Shown in pieces: positions 52,031-61,546 of a stretch of DNA of 64,000 nt. The notes under the pieces were generated by a model that did no database searches, had not been told where the DNA came from, and saw nothing but the letters and a program-made list of their open reading frames with translations. The number at the start of each line of letters is the position of its first letter. The stretch's first letter is position 1. The position numbers were made by a program, and so were the translations under genes. The stretch lies in NCBI GenBank assembly GCA_944384705.1, contig CALWUI010000019.1:34081-98080 (forward strand). Direction: 5' to 3'. Source of the DNA: an uncultured Clostridia bacterium. Its GTDB lineage: Bacteria > Bacillota > Clostridia > Oscillospirales > Acutalibacteraceae.

Positions 52031-53350
52031 ATGAGCATCTTAAAAAATCTGTTTCATTCAAGAGATAAACCCAAAAATTCTCTGCCAGGGAACAGTTACA
52101 ATATGCTTTTTGGCAGAACGACAAGTGGAAAAAATGTAAATGAACGCTCTGCAATGCAGGTAACGGCGGTTTACGCGTGTGTACGAATCTTATCCGAATC
52201 AATAGCAGGTCTCCCATTACATGCGTATAGGTATTTGAAAGATGGAGCAAAAGAAAAAGCCATAAACCACCCACTTTATCTCCTTTTGCATGATGAGCCA
52301 AATCCGGAGATGACTTCGTTTGTGTTCAGGGAAACGTTGATGAGTCATCTTTTGTTGTGGGGTAACGCCTACGCTCAAATTATTCGCAACGGAAAGGGCG
52401 AAATATTATCACTTTACCCGTTAATGCCAAACCGTATGACAGTCGATAGAGCATCAAACGGTGAAATTTATTACACATACATGGTCAATGACAGCGATAA
52501 TCCTACGCTCAAAGCGCAAGGGCAAGTGTATTTAAGAAAAGAGGATGTCTTGCATATTCCTGGTCTAGGATTCGATGGTTTGGTTGGATATTCGCCTATT
52601 TCAATGGCTAAAAATGCCGTAGGAATGGCACTTGCCTGTGAAGAATATGGTGCTAAATTTTTTGAAAATGGAGCGTCACCTAGTGGAGTTTTGGAACATC
52701 CGTCAACAATTAAAAATCCAGATAAACTCCGTGAAAGCTGGAATTCTCTGTTTCAAGGCAGCGGAAATTCCCATCGAGTGGCTGTCCTGGAGGAGGGACT
52801 TACGTTTAAACCAATTGCAATCTCACCCGATGAAGCTCAGTTTTTAGAGACAAGAAAATTTCAAATAGATGAGATTGCAAGGATCTTTAGAATTCCGCCG
52901 CATATGGTCGGAGACTTAGAAAAATCTAGTTTTTCAAATATTGAACAGCAATCACTTGAATTTGTAAAATATACGCTCAATCCGTGGGTAACGAGGTGGG
53001 AACAGGCGATTCAGAGGTCACTGTTTTTAGAGAGCGAAAAGCGAGAATATTTTGTAAAATTCAATGTTGACGGGTTGTTGCGTGGTGACTATGAAAGCCG
53101 CATGAATGGCTATGCGACGGCACGTCAAAACGGCTGGATGAGCGCAAATGATATCCGAGAACTTGAAAACATGGATTTAATTCCGGATGAGCTAGGTGGC
53201 AACTTGTACTTAATAAACGGCGCGATGACAAAATTGCAGGATGCAGGTGTATTTGCGCAAGATGTGCCTGAAGAAACGGAGGTTGATAGCAATGGAAAAG
53301 ATAGTGAACAGTCCGAAAAGGACAACTCGCTGGTGGAACTGGACAAGTGA
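52031..53350 (+). CDS. Phage portal protein (HK97 family)
   Basis: The 439-residue protein is an HK97-type portal. It has SAMQVTAVYACVRILSESIA (about 40-59), the LLHDEPNPEMTSF region, IPGLGFDGLVGYSPI, and FRIPPHMVGDLEKSSFSNIE near residue 290. Twelve copies form the channel at the capsid vertex through which DNA is packaged. It overlaps the protease gene by 59 nt, as is usual in these head operons. Confidence 0.96.
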   Translation: MSILKNLFHSRDKPKNSLPGNSYNMLFGRTTSGKNVNERSAMQVTAVYACVRILSESIAGLPLHAYRYLKDGAKEKAINHPLYLLLHDEPNPEMTSFVFRETLMSHLLLWGNAYAQIIRNGKGEILSLYPLMPNRMTVDRASNGEIYYTYMVNDSDNPTLKAQGQVYLRKEDVLHIPGLGFDGLVGYSPISMAKNAVGMALACEEYGAKFFENGASPSGVLEHPSTIKNPDKLRESWNSLFQGSGNSHRVAVLEEGLTFKPIAISPDEAQFLETRKFQIDEIARIFRIPPHMVGDLEKSSFSNIEQQSLEFVKYTLNPWVTRWEQAIQRSLFLESEKREYFVKFNVDGLLRGDYESRMNGYATARQNGWMSANDIRELENMDLIPDELGGNLYLINGAMTKLQDAGVFAQDVPEETEVDSNGKDSEQSEKDNSLVELDK

Positions 53351-54005
53351 TGAAAACAACGAGCGTATTCTTCGCATTGAAGGTACCATAGCTGAGAATA
53401 GCTGGGTGGACGATGAGATAACACCTAAACAATTTAAAGCTGAACTAATGTCCGAAAGCGGCGATATTACGGTGTTTATAAATAGTGTCGGCGGAGATGT
53501 GATTGCAGCAGCGCAAATTTATAATATGCTGATGGAATACAAAGGCAATGTGACCGTCAAGATAGATGGAATTGCAGCTTCGGCAGCGTCAGTAGTTGCT
53601 ATGGCAGGAACGAGAGTTTTAGTATCTCCCTTATCGCAAATTATGGTGCATAATCCCATGGCTGCGGCGTTTGGAGACACTGAAGAGATGCAAAAAGCCA
53701 TCTCGATGCTCTCTGAAATCAAAGAGTCAATAATCAATGCATACCAGCTAAAAACCGGTCTTTCACGAACCAAAATATCTCGGATGATGGACGCAGAAAC
53801 CTGGATGAACGCGCAAAAAGCCGTAGAGTTGGGATTTGCAGATGAAATTTTGTATGCAAATAATAATTCTGATTACGAAATATCGCAAGGGCAGTTATTT
53901 AGTCAGGCGGCGTTTGATAGAAAAATTGTCAATAAAATTTCAAAAAGAGAATCAAAAATAACGTTGGAGTCGCTACAAAAGCGGCTTTCTTTATTGAATC
54001 ATTAA
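53292..54005 (+). CDS. ClpP-like prohead protease
   Basis: The 237-residue protein is a head-maturation protease of the ClpP/S14 type. The nucleophile serine is in GIAASAASVVAMAG, the histidine in IMVHNPM, and the GGDV block (VFINSVGGDVIAAAQI) is complete. It removes scaffold or delta domains from the prohead. I choose the ATG at 53292, behind ACGGAGG, rather than the ORF start at 53241. Confidence 0.94.
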   Translation: MEKIVNSPKRTTRWWNWTSDENNERILRIEGTIAENSWVDDEITPKQFKAELMSESGDITVFINSVGGDVIAAAQIYNMLMEYKGNVTVKIDGIAASAASVVAMAGTRVLVSPLSQIMVHNPMAAAFGDTEEMQKAISMLSEIKESIINAYQLKTGLSRTKISRMMDAETWMNAQKAVELGFADEILYANNNSDYEISQGQLFSQAAFDRKIVNKISKRESKITLESLQKRLSLLNH

Positions 54006-54028
54006 ATTTTTTAAGGAGAGAACAGATT

Positions 54029-55225
54029 ATGAATAAAATACTTGAATTGCGTGAAAAACGTGCAAAAGCGTGGGAAACGGCAAAGAATTTTCTGGATAGC
54101 AGACGAGGTGAAAATGGACTGGTTTCAGCTGAAGATAATTCTACATACGAAAAAATGGAAACAGAGGTTATAAATCTTGGGAAAGAAATCGATAGGCTAG
54201 AAAAGCAAGCTGCAATTGATTTAGAGCTGTCTAAGGCAACTAGTGCACCTCTTTTAGAAAAACCTCAAGCTGATGAAAAATCGCAAAAAACAGGTAGAGC
54301 TAGCAATGAATATAAAAATGCGTTTTGGCAAGTAATGAGAAATAAAGCTGGGTTTGAGGTAAAGAATGCTCTTCAAATAGGCAGCGACGCCGAAGGAGGC
54401 TATTTAACGCCTGATGAATTCGAACATACTTTGGTTGAAGCTTTAGAGGAAGAAGACATTTTTAGGGGGCTTGCAAACACAATTCAAACGTCCAGTGGAG
54501 ACCGTAAAATTCCGGTTGTAGCAACGAAAGGCGATGCTTCCTGGGTTGATGAAGAGGGGGCAATTCCAGAAAGCGATGATAGCTTTAAACAGGTAACGCT
54601 GAGTGCATACAAGCTGGCAACAATGATAAAAATTAGTGAAGAGTTATTAAATGACAGCGCTTTTGACCTTGAAAGCTATGTTGCAAAAGAGTTCGGCAGA
54701 CGCATTGGCACGAAAGAGGAAGAAGCCTTTTTTGTAGGAGACGGAACAGGGAAACCAACAGGAATTTTAGATGCAACAGGAGGAGGTCAGCTTGGGAAAA
54801 CCTCATCGGGAGCAACGTCAATTTCATTTGACGAAATCATGGACTTATTTTACAGTTTAAAGTCCCCGTACCGCAAAAACGCAACGTTCTTGATGAATGA
54901 CTCCACAGTTAAAGCTATCAGAAAATTAAAGGATGGGGGCGGGCAGTATATCTGGCAACCGTCAATGGTTGCGGGAACGCCGGATACTATTTTAAACCGT
55001 CCAGTTTTGACCTCAGCATATATGCCGGAAATTTCTGCGGGGAACAAAACAGTGGCCTTTGGCGACTTTAAATATTACTGGATTGCAGATCGTCAAGGCA
55101 GGAGTTTTAAGCGTTTAAACGAGCTATTTGCAGTAACCGGACAGGTAGGATTTGTTGCAACTCAACGAGTAGACGGTAAACTCATATTGCCTGAAGCAGT
55201 GAAATACCTGCAGCAAAAAGCTTAG
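54029..55225 (+). CDS. Major capsid protein (HK97 family)
   Basis: The 398-residue protein has an N-terminal coiled-coil delta/scaffold region (about 1-105, LRGKRAKAW-like, Glu/Lys-rich) and then the HK97 fold, beginning near NALQIGSDAEGGYLTPDEFE. Later blocks are GDRKIPVV and FFVGDGTGKPTGIL, both typical. It follows the protease as expected and is intact. AAGGAGAG precedes the ATG. Confidence 0.96.
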   Translation: MNKILELREKRAKAWETAKNFLDSRRGENGLVSAEDNSTYEKMETEVINLGKEIDRLEKQAAIDLELSKATSAPLLEKPQADEKSQKTGRASNEYKNAFWQVMRNKAGFEVKNALQIGSDAEGGYLTPDEFEHTLVEALEEEDIFRGLANTIQTSSGDRKIPVVATKGDASWVDEEGAIPESDDSFKQVTLSAYKLATMIKISEELLNDSAFDLESYVAKEFGRRIGTKEEEAFFVGDGTGKPTGILDATGGGQLGKTSSGATSISFDEIMDLFYSLKSPYRKNATFLMNDSTVKAIRKLKDGGGQYIWQPSMVAGTPDTILNRPVLTSAYMPEISAGNKTVAFGDFKYYWIADRQGRSFKRLNELFAVTGQVGFVATQRVDGKLILPEAVKYLQQKA

Positions 55226-55267
55226 GCAATGTAAATGTACATTGAATTGATTGAAAGGAGATTTTAT

Positions 55268-55498
55268 ATGTCATACAACTGTAAAAACTACACAGAACAA
55301 GGCGGAGAAAAAACAGTTATAGGTGGTACACTGGAAATAGCTGAAGGTGGCAAAGTTTTAGGACTTGAACCCAAATTTACACAAGCGGAAAATCAGGATG
55401 AAAGTACAGCATCGACGATTTCAGAGCTGAAATCGGATTTTAATGCGTTGATATTGAAACTAAAACAAGCCGGTCTAATGAAGCAAAACAGTGCTTAA
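55268..55498 (+). CDS. Head fiber-like small phage protein
   Basis: The 76-residue protein (MSYNCKNYTEQGGEKTVIGG...) contains GTLEIAEGGKVLG and an Ala/Glu-rich coiled coil (STISELKSDFNALILKLKQAG). This pattern, right after the major capsid gene, is that of the head fiber/decoration protein family. The ATG at 55268 follows AAAGGAG, preferred over 55235. Confidence 0.75.
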   Translation: MSYNCKNYTEQGGEKTVIGGTLEIAEGGKVLGLEPKFTQAENQDESTASTISELKSDFNALILKLKQAGLMKQNSA

Positions 55499-55516
55499 GC
55501 GGGAGAGTAGATTTAT

Positions 55517-55828
55517 ATGAATGACTTGCTTAATAAGGTAAAAGCAAATCTAATTCTTTTTCATAACGAAGATGATGAACTTTTGAGGGGTTACATTAAT
55601 GCTGCCATATGTTATGCAGAAGGCTATCAAAAAATGAAAAATGGTTATTATTTGGAAAATTCAATGTCACAGACAACAGAACAGGCTGTTATAATGCTGG
55701 CAACGCATTTTTACGAGAGCCGTGACGGAAGTACAGCCGGTTTTTGGAGCGATAATGTGCAAGCGTCAGAGCAAGTTTGGAGTACGGTTAATCGGCTTTT
55801 ACGGTTTGATAAGGATTGGCAGGTTTAA
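55517..55828 (+). CDS. Head-tail connector (gp6-like)
   Basis: The 103-residue helical protein has VKANLILFHNEDDELLRGYI at the start and QAVIMLATHFYESRDGS in the middle, the hallmark of phage gp6-like head-tail connectors (DNA packaging proteins) that form a ring under the portal. GCGGGAGAG precedes the ATG. Confidence 0.88.
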   Translation: MNDLLNKVKANLILFHNEDDELLRGYINAAICYAEGYQKMKNGYYLENSMSQTTEQAVIMLATHFYESRDGSTAGFWSDNVQASEQVWSTVNRLLRFDKDWQV

Positions 55829-55831
55829 AAT

Positions 55832-55941
55832 AATGTACAAGGCACAATATACAATGAAAGTGGCCGGCTTTGCCAGCACTAAATATAGTGCCACGAAGTG
55901 GCAAACCGCAGTTGTACACTGTAAATTGTAAACTGTACATT
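55832..55941. repeat. MITE-like inverted-repeat insertion between connector genes
   Basis: A 110-bp non-coding segment is bounded by AATGTACA (55832-55839) and TGTACATT (55934-55941). Inside are nested pairs TTTGCCA (55869-55875) / TGGCAAA (55899-55905) and GCACT (55876-55880) / AGTGC (55887-55891). Gaps of this size are rare in the tightly packed head-tail operon, so it may be a small mobile repeat. Confidence 0.55.
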
Positions 55942-55969
55942 TGATAACGCGAGCGAAGGGAGCGATATC

Positions 55970-56302
55970 GTGTCGTTTGGAAAAATGAATAGCTTTATAG
56001 ATATCATTTCTGCTGAAAATGTTATTGATCCGGAAGGATTTTCTAGGAGAAAGGAGACAATTTTAGCAAGCATTCGTGCATACAGAGAAAGCAGGCATGG
56101 CAACCGGATGTGGGCCAATATGGCTTCATTTTCAGAAGCAACAGTATTGTTTAGATTTAGAAAAATACCGAATTTAAATATTACAACGAAAATGGATATT
56201 ACTTGTAGCGATGGCAGATACAGCATATTATCAGTAGAAAACATCAAAGGAAAAGATATGTACATTGAAGTTTTAGCAAAGAAAATTGAACCGTATTGTT
56301 AG
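55970..56302 (+). CDS. Head closure / head-tail adaptor protein
   Basis: The 110-residue beta-rich protein starts at GTG and has MSFGKMNSFIDIISAENVID, AYRESRHGNRMWANMASFSEA and ILSVENIKGKDMYIEVLAK. The size, order and pattern match SPP1 gp16-like head closure proteins. It lies between the gp6-like connector and the gp10-like protein, as in other HK97-type phages. Confidence 0.82.
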   Translation: MSFGKMNSFIDIISAENVIDPEGFSRRKETILASIRAYRESRHGNRMWANMASFSEATVLFRFRKIPNLNITTKMDITCSDGRYSILSVENIKGKDMYIEVLAKKIEPYC

Positions 56303-56331
56303 ACTAGCAGGAAAAAGGAGGGCGCTTCGAC

Positions 56332-56796
56332 ATGGGTAAATGCGAGATTAAGATGCCGGAAAAATTTTTATTAAAGATATTAAAATTGGGAAAAGAAACA
56401 GACAGAATAGTTGGAAAAACTTTAAAAGTGGGTGGAGATATTATGCTTAAGAGTGTTAAATCGCATTTAAAAACCGTCATAGGAAAAGATTTAAAACATA
56501 AGAAACGGTCAACAGGTGAACTGGTTAATTCGTTGGGAGTATCCCCAGATGATGTAGATAATAATGGGGTACATAATATTAAGGTAGGATTTAATGAACC
56601 AAGAAGAAATCAGTATGAGGCAAAAAATAAAAGAAGTTACTATACAATAACCAACGCTATGATAGCAAATGTGATTGAGTTTGGAAAATCAGGTCAAAAG
56701 CCAAAACCATTTTTGAAACCTGCAAAGAATAAGTCTAGAAAGGCGTGTATTGCAGCAATGGAAGAAAAACTTAAAGAGGAGATAAATAAATTGTGA
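56332..56796 (+). CDS. HK97 gp10-like tail completion protein
   Basis: The 154-residue basic protein has the repeated Lys-rich pattern of gp10-like proteins and the block NVIEFGKSGQKPKPFLKPA (about 124-142), diagnostic for the family. It helps join tail and head. It overlaps the next gene by 4 nt (GTGA). Confidence 0.9.
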   Translation: MGKCEIKMPEKFLLKILKLGKETDRIVGKTLKVGGDIMLKSVKSHLKTVIGKDLKHKKRSTGELVNSLGVSPDDVDNNGVHNIKVGFNEPRRNQYEAKNKRSYYTITNAMIANVIEFGKSGQKPKPFLKPAKNKSRKACIAAMEEKLKEEINKL

Positions 56797-57146
56797 ACGG
56801 TAGCGTATTATCTGATCTGAAAGCAGCCCTTTCAACGTTAAATATTCCGCTTGAAACAGGGACATTTAAAGACCCGCCGCCAGATGAATATTTGGCTTTA
56901 ACACCAATTACAGATGATTTAGATGTTTTTACAGACAATTTGCCTGACTATGAAATTTCTGAAGTAAGGATATCACTATTTACAAAATCAAATTACATAC
57001 AGAGGAAAAATCAGATTACTGAGCTTTTGCTGAGGTCTGATTTTACTATTACCGGACGATGGTATGTGGGATATGAGCAGGATACAGAGTATCATCACTA
57101 TACCATCGATGCCGCGAAAATTTATAAATTTCTAGGAGGAGATTAA
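56793..57146 (+). CDS. Tail terminator / tail completion protein
   Basis: The 117-residue protein starts with GTG overlapping the previous stop. It has PPPDEYLALTPITDDLDVF and NYIQRKNQITELLLRS, typical of phage minor tail/terminator proteins located between gp10 and the tube protein. It probably caps the tail tube at the neck. Confidence 0.82.
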   Translation: MNGSVLSDLKAALSTLNIPLETGTFKDPPPDEYLALTPITDDLDVFTDNLPDYEISEVRISLFTKSNYIQRKNQITELLLRSDFTITGRWYVGYEQDTEYHHYTIDAAKIYKFLGGD

Positions 57147-57147
57147 G

Positions 57148-57747
57148 TTGGCAACGATAGGCCTCGATTCGCTATTTTATGCAAAAATAACTGAGGATGC
57201 ACAAGGTAATGAAACTTATGAAACACCGCAAATATTAGCAAAAGCAATGACAGCAGAACTGACGGTAGAGCCTGCAGAAGCAACACTTTTTGCAGACGAT
57301 GGGGTCTGTGAGGTAGTTAAGGAATTTAAAAGCGGGACACTCACACTTGGAATTGACGATATAGGTTCAGCTACAGCTGGAGATTTGATAGGAGCAAAAA
57401 TTGATGCAAATGGAGTAGTTGTTTCATCAGCAGAAGACAGTGCTGCACCTGTAGCAGTAGGATTTAGAGCAAAGAAAGCAAACGGGAAGTATAGATATTT
57501 CTGGTTATACCGAGTCAAATTTGGAGTTCCATCTACGAGTTTACAAACAAAAGGAGACAGTATAACTTTTTCAACACCAACGATTGAAGGTACTGTAATG
57601 CGGCGTAATAAATTAAACGAAGATGGGAAACATCCATGGAAAATAGAAGTGACGGAAGGTGAAACTGGTGTGACTACAGATACAATTTTAGGCTGGTTCT
57701 CACAAGTTTATGAGCCTGATTTTGAGTTTACCGAAGCAAAGGAGTAA
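57148..57747 (+). CDS. Major tail (tube) protein
   Basis: The 199-residue protein starts at TTG behind AGGAGGAG: MATIGLDSLFYAKITED, then EPAEATLFADDGVCEVVKEF and LTLGIDDIG. This is the phi13/HK97-type major tail protein family, which polymerises into the tail tube. It is one residue from the next gene and intact. Confidence 0.92.
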   Translation: MATIGLDSLFYAKITEDAQGNETYETPQILAKAMTAELTVEPAEATLFADDGVCEVVKEFKSGTLTLGIDDIGSATAGDLIGAKIDANGVVVSSAEDSAAPVAVGFRAKKANGKYRYFWLYRVKFGVPSTSLQTKGDSITFSTPTIEGTVMRRNKLNEDGKHPWKIEVTEGETGVTTDTILGWFSQVYEPDFEFTEAKE

Positions 57748-57753
57748 GTGACT

Positions 57754-58146
57754 ATGGTGGATGTAAATGAGAGAAGTGCATCAATTACAGTTAACGGAGA
57801 AGAATATGAGCTAATCTTAACAACAAAAGCAACAAAAGAACTTGCAGCAAGATACGGAGGGCTAGAAAATTTAGGAAATAAGCTAATGCAATCTGAAAAA
57901 TTTGAAGAAGTGCTTGAAGAAATCGTGTGGATGATAGTGCTCCTGGCAAATCAAAGCATTATGATACATAACATGAAAAATCCAAAAGGAAAAAAAGAGC
58001 TTCTGACAGAAGAAAAGCTGGAACTGTTAACATCGCCGATGGATTTAGTAAATTTTAAAGATGCCATAATGCAAGCCATGACTAAAGGGACAAAAAGAAA
58101 CATAGAGAGTGAAGAAACAGAGCCAAAAAACGGACAAACCGGGTAA
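57754..58146 (+). CDS. Tail assembly chaperone, short form (gpG-like)
   Basis: The 130-residue protein (ATG 57754; a GTG at 57748 is possible) starts VDVNERSASITVNGEEYEL and lies between tube and tape measure genes, the position of tail chaperones that coat the tape measure before assembly. Near its 3' end the heptamer A_AAA_AAC (58125-58131) is in the correct frame for -1 slippage, and the -1 frame is open to 58334. The stop is at 58144-58146. Confidence 0.88.
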   Translation: MVDVNERSASITVNGEEYELILTTKATKELAARYGGLENLGNKLMQSEKFEEVLEEIVWMIVLLANQSIMIHNMKNPKGKKELLTEEKLELLTSPMDLVNFKDAIMQAMTKGTKRNIESEETEPKNGQTG

Positions 58147-58334
58147 AAGATGAAGAATTTTTTACTCGGCTGATCTATTTTGGAACAGTGCATTTAAAAC
58201 GCAGCGAAGATGAGGTATGGTTTATGCCAATAGGTTTGCTGCTTGATTTAATAGAGTGCCATAAACAGTATTATGGACTTGCGAAACCCCGCAGGGAGCT
58301 ATTTATTGACGATGTAATTCCATTTGGCATCTAA
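58131..58334 (+). CDS. Tail assembly chaperone frameshift extension (gpGT-like)
   Basis: After a -1 slip at A_AAA_AAC (58125-58131) the reading continues for 67 codons: RTNRVKDEEFFTRLIYFG..., then WFMPIGLLLDLIECHKQYYG and ends DDVIPFGI. It has no ribosome binding site or start of its own. The T domain produced this way normally binds tail tube protein while the G part coats the tape measure. The product is a fusion of 57754-58131 with this segment, about 193 residues. Confidence 0.85.
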   Translation, partial: RTNRVKDEEFFTRLIYFGTVHLKRSEDEVWFMPIGLLLDLIECHKQYYGLAKPRRELFIDDVIPFGI

Positions 58335-58367
58335 TCGATTTTATGAAAAGGGGGAATTAATTCATTT

Positions 58368-61300
58368 ATGGGATATGACAATTTTGGTTTGAAGATAGGA
58401 GTAGAAGGCGAACGCGAATTTTTAAATTCTATAAGAGAAATTAATTCTTCATTCAAAATCTTAAAAAGCGAAATGAATCTGGTAACATCGACATTTAAAG
58501 GGAACGCAAGTTCAATGGACAGCTTGACATCCAAAAGCGGTGTTTTAACAAGAGAAATAAAATCTCAAAAAGAAAAAATCACAGTTTTAAAAAGTGCTCT
58601 TGATAATGCTTCGAAGTCATTTGGTGAAAATGATAAAAGGACACAAGCTTGGGTATCTAAACTCAATTATGCCGAGGCGGAACTAAATAACATGGAGCGT
58701 GAGCTCAAAGATGTCAATTCGCAGCTGGAAAAATCGAAAACACCTCTAGACAAATTAAATACGGAACTAGCAAGTCAGGGCGAAAAGCTAAAATCTTTAC
58801 AAACTGCATATAAAAATGTTGTGCTTGAGCAAGGCAAAAACAGCACCGAAGCTAAAAGTTTAGCCTCACAAATAAAATCCTTAAACAGCGATATTAAGGA
58901 TAATAAAGATAAGCTAAATGCTGCAGAAAAGGCTACAGAACAGCTTGGAGACGAGATGAATAACACCAAAAATCAAACATCCAAGCTGAGCGAAGGATTC
59001 ACCGTCATGAAGGGCGTAATTGCAAATTTAGCAAGCGATGCCATCCGTATGATTGGCCGGAATTTAGTCGGTGCAGTAAAATCTGTTGTTTCAGGTGGAA
59101 TCGAGTTTGAGAGCGCATTTGCCGGAGTTAAAAAGACAGTCAATGCAACAGATGAAGAATTCGAGCAATTTGAGTCCGGTTTGCGCTCGATGTCAACACA
59201 GATGCCAACAACGGCTTCTGAACTTTCAGGAATTGCTGAGGCTGCAGGGCAACTTGGCATTAAGAACGAGAATCTTCTTTCTTTTACAGAAACCATGGCA
59301 AACCTTGGTGTTGCCACAAACATGAGCTCCGATGAGGCCGCAACGGCGCTTGCGCGGCTTGCAAACATTACAGGAATGAACCAGCAAAACTTCGATAGGC
59401 TGGGCTCTTCGATAGTTGCACTCGGAAACAATTTTGCAACAACTGAGTCTGAAGTTACGCAGATGGCTTTAAATATCTCAGCCGCGGGTTCACAAGTTGG
59501 CATGACCGAAGCTGATATTCTGGGAGTTGCGGCGGCTTTGTCTTCACTTGGACTTGAAGCACAGGGCGGCGGCACCGCAATTTCTCGGGCGATAATAATG
59601 ATGGCAAACGCCTGTGAGACTGGTAGCTCGGAACTTGAATATTTTGCAAAAGCGGCTGGGATGTCAACAGCAGAATTTCAGAAATATTTTGCAGAAGACG
59701 CAACCGGAGCACTGACAAAGTTTATTGCTGGACTTGGAAATTTGCAGGATGAGAGCGCGTTAAAATTTCTGGACGATATGGGAATTAGCGAAACACGGCT
59801 TCGTGATGCGCTTTTAAGGGCTTCCAACGCAAATGATTTGTTCACAGAGGCCATTAGCACATCAAATTTGGCGTGGGACGAAAATGTTGCACTGACTGAA
59901 GAAGCCGAAAAACGATATGCCACCACCGAAAGTAAAATTCAGATAATGAAAAATACTTTCGCCGATATGGGCCTAACGCTCTACGACAAAGTGCAAGAAC
60001 CGCTGCAAAATGCGGCCTCAAAGCTGACAAAATTTTTCCAAAAAGCCAGCGAATCGGGTGCTTTAAAAGATGCTCTTGATAAGCTCTCAGAAAGCGCGGG
60101 CGTGCTGATTGAAGGTATCAGTGAGATGGTAGTAACCCTCTTGCCGCCGCTGATGGAAGGCATTTCTTGGCTGATTGAAAATTCTGACTTGGTTGCAATT
60201 GCTATCGGAGGCGTCACAAGCGCGATGATTGCGATGAAAGCTGTAAAATTTGCAAGCGAAATCAGCGACGCGTTTTCTCAGATGAAAGATTTTGGCAGCA
60301 AAATTTTAGACGTAGCGTCAAACCTCGATTTTATGCGATTAAAAGAGATTGCCTTAACTGTGGCACAGGGTGCAGTTACCGCTGCGCAATGGCTGATGAA
60401 CGCTGCGATGAGTGCAAACCCAATTGGCCTAATTATTACCGCAATCGCGGCGCTTGTTGCGGGTTTTATTCTACTTTGGAATAATTGCGAAGACTTTAGA
60501 AATTTTTGGATTGGTTTGTGGGAAAATATTCAGACGGCATTTTCTTTAGCTTGGGAGGCAATTTTAAATTTCTTTACTGTAACAATTCCGGAAGCGTGGA
60601 ATTCATTTGTCGCATTTTTTACCGAGACAATTCCCGATTTCGTTGCAAATATCGGCGACTGGTTTGGAAAACTGCCGGAGCTTCTTAGTACCGCTTTAGC
60701 GCTTGCACTTGCACAAATTATTCAGTGGGGCACTGACCTGTGGAATTTTGCCTCAACTGAAGTTCCAAAGTTTATCAGCCAAGTTATAAACTTTTTTTCA
60801 GAACTTCCAGGCAAGATTTGGTTTTGGCTTTGTGATGCGGCCAATAAAGTTGGAACATTTTTTGCTAACCTCATCAGTACAGGCATTTCTAAGGCTAGCG
60901 AATTTGTGAGTTCAGTTATTAACTTTATAAAAGAACTCCCAAATAAAATTTGGAATGGAATTGTTGGGGCAGTCTCAGCTGTTGTTAATTGGGGAGGTCA
61001 ACTGCTTTCGGCTGGAATAAATGCTGCGCAAAATTTAATATCAGGAATTTGGAATACAATTTGTGAGCTGCCGGGGAAAATGCTTGATATAGGCAAAAAC
61101 TTGGTACAGGGCCTTTGGAACGGCATAAATGACGCAAAAAATTGGGTTTTAGATAAAATCAAAGGTTTCGGAGAGTCTATTTTAAATGGAATCAAAAGCT
61201 TTTTTGGAATTGCTTCACCGTCAAAGCTCTTTGAGGATGAAATCGGCAAAAACCTAGCACTAGGCCTGGGAGAAGGTTTTACAGATTCTATGAAAAATGT

Positions 61301-61529
61301 ATCTAAGCAGATGCAAAATTCGATTTCGACCGAGTTTAATGTGGAACCGGCGCTATCAATGGCGTATGGCTCAAACTTAGTTCAACCTCAGCCAGAATCA
61401 GGGAATTTTGCACATTCGGGCATAACAGTGCATATCGAAAACTTTGTTAACAATCGTGCACAGGATGTGCAAGCTTTCGCACAGGAGCTGGAGTTTTACT
61501 CAAGGCGCAGCAATTTTGCACTTGGATAA
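58368..61529 (+). CDS. Tape measure protein
   Basis: The 1053-residue protein sets tail length. The first 200 residues are coiled coil (SQKEKITVLKSALDNASKSF). A TP901-type core follows (FAGVKKTVNATDEEFEQFE, MPTTASELSGIAEAAGQLG, GLEAQGGGTAISRAIIMM), then hydrophobic helices around 590-720 and repeated Trp-containing amphipathic units (FINEIPNKIW-like, FFSELPGKIWFW) at 780-900. The C-terminal part has FFGIASPSKLFEDEIGKNLA. It is intact and AAAGGGGG precedes the ATG. Confidence 0.95.
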   Translation: MGYDNFGLKIGVEGEREFLNSIREINSSFKILKSEMNLVTSTFKGNASSMDSLTSKSGVLTREIKSQKEKITVLKSALDNASKSFGENDKRTQAWVSKLNYAEAELNNMERELKDVNSQLEKSKTPLDKLNTELASQGEKLKSLQTAYKNVVLEQGKNSTEAKSLASQIKSLNSDIKDNKDKLNAAEKATEQLGDEMNNTKNQTSKLSEGFTVMKGVIANLASDAIRMIGRNLVGAVKSVVSGGIEFESAFAGVKKTVNATDEEFEQFESGLRSMSTQMPTTASELSGIAEAAGQLGIKNENLLSFTETMANLGVATNMSSDEAATALARLANITGMNQQNFDRLGSSIVALGNNFATTESEVTQMALNISAAGSQVGMTEADILGVAAALSSLGLEAQGGGTAISRAIIMMANACETGSSELEYFAKAAGMSTAEFQKYFAEDATGALTKFIAGLGNLQDESALKFLDDMGISETRLRDALLRASNANDLFTEAISTSNLAWDENVALTEEAEKRYATTESKIQIMKNTFADMGLTLYDKVQEPLQNAASKLTKFFQKASESGALKDALDKLSESAGVLIEGISEMVVTLLPPLMEGISWLIENSDLVAIAIGGVTSAMIAMKAVKFASEISDAFSQMKDFGSKILDVASNLDFMRLKEIALTVAQGAVTAAQWLMNAAMSANPIGLIITAIAALVAGFILLWNNCEDFRNFWIGLWENIQTAFSLAWEAILNFFTVTIPEAWNSFVAFFTETIPDFVANIGDWFGKLPELLSTALALALAQIIQWGTDLWNFASTEVPKFISQVINFFSELPGKIWFWLCDAANKVGTFFANLISTGISKASEFVSSVINFIKELPNKIWNGIVGAVSAVVNWGGQLLSAGINAAQNLISGIWNTICELPGKMLDIGKNLVQGLWNGINDAKNWVLDKIKGFGESILNGIKSFFGIASPSKLFEDEIGKNLALGLGEGFTDSMKNVSKQMQNSISTEFNVEPALSMAYGSNLVQPQPESGNFAHSGITVHIENFVNNRAQDVQAFAQELEFYSRRSNFALG

Positions 61530-61546
61530 AAGGGGTTGAGACAAAT

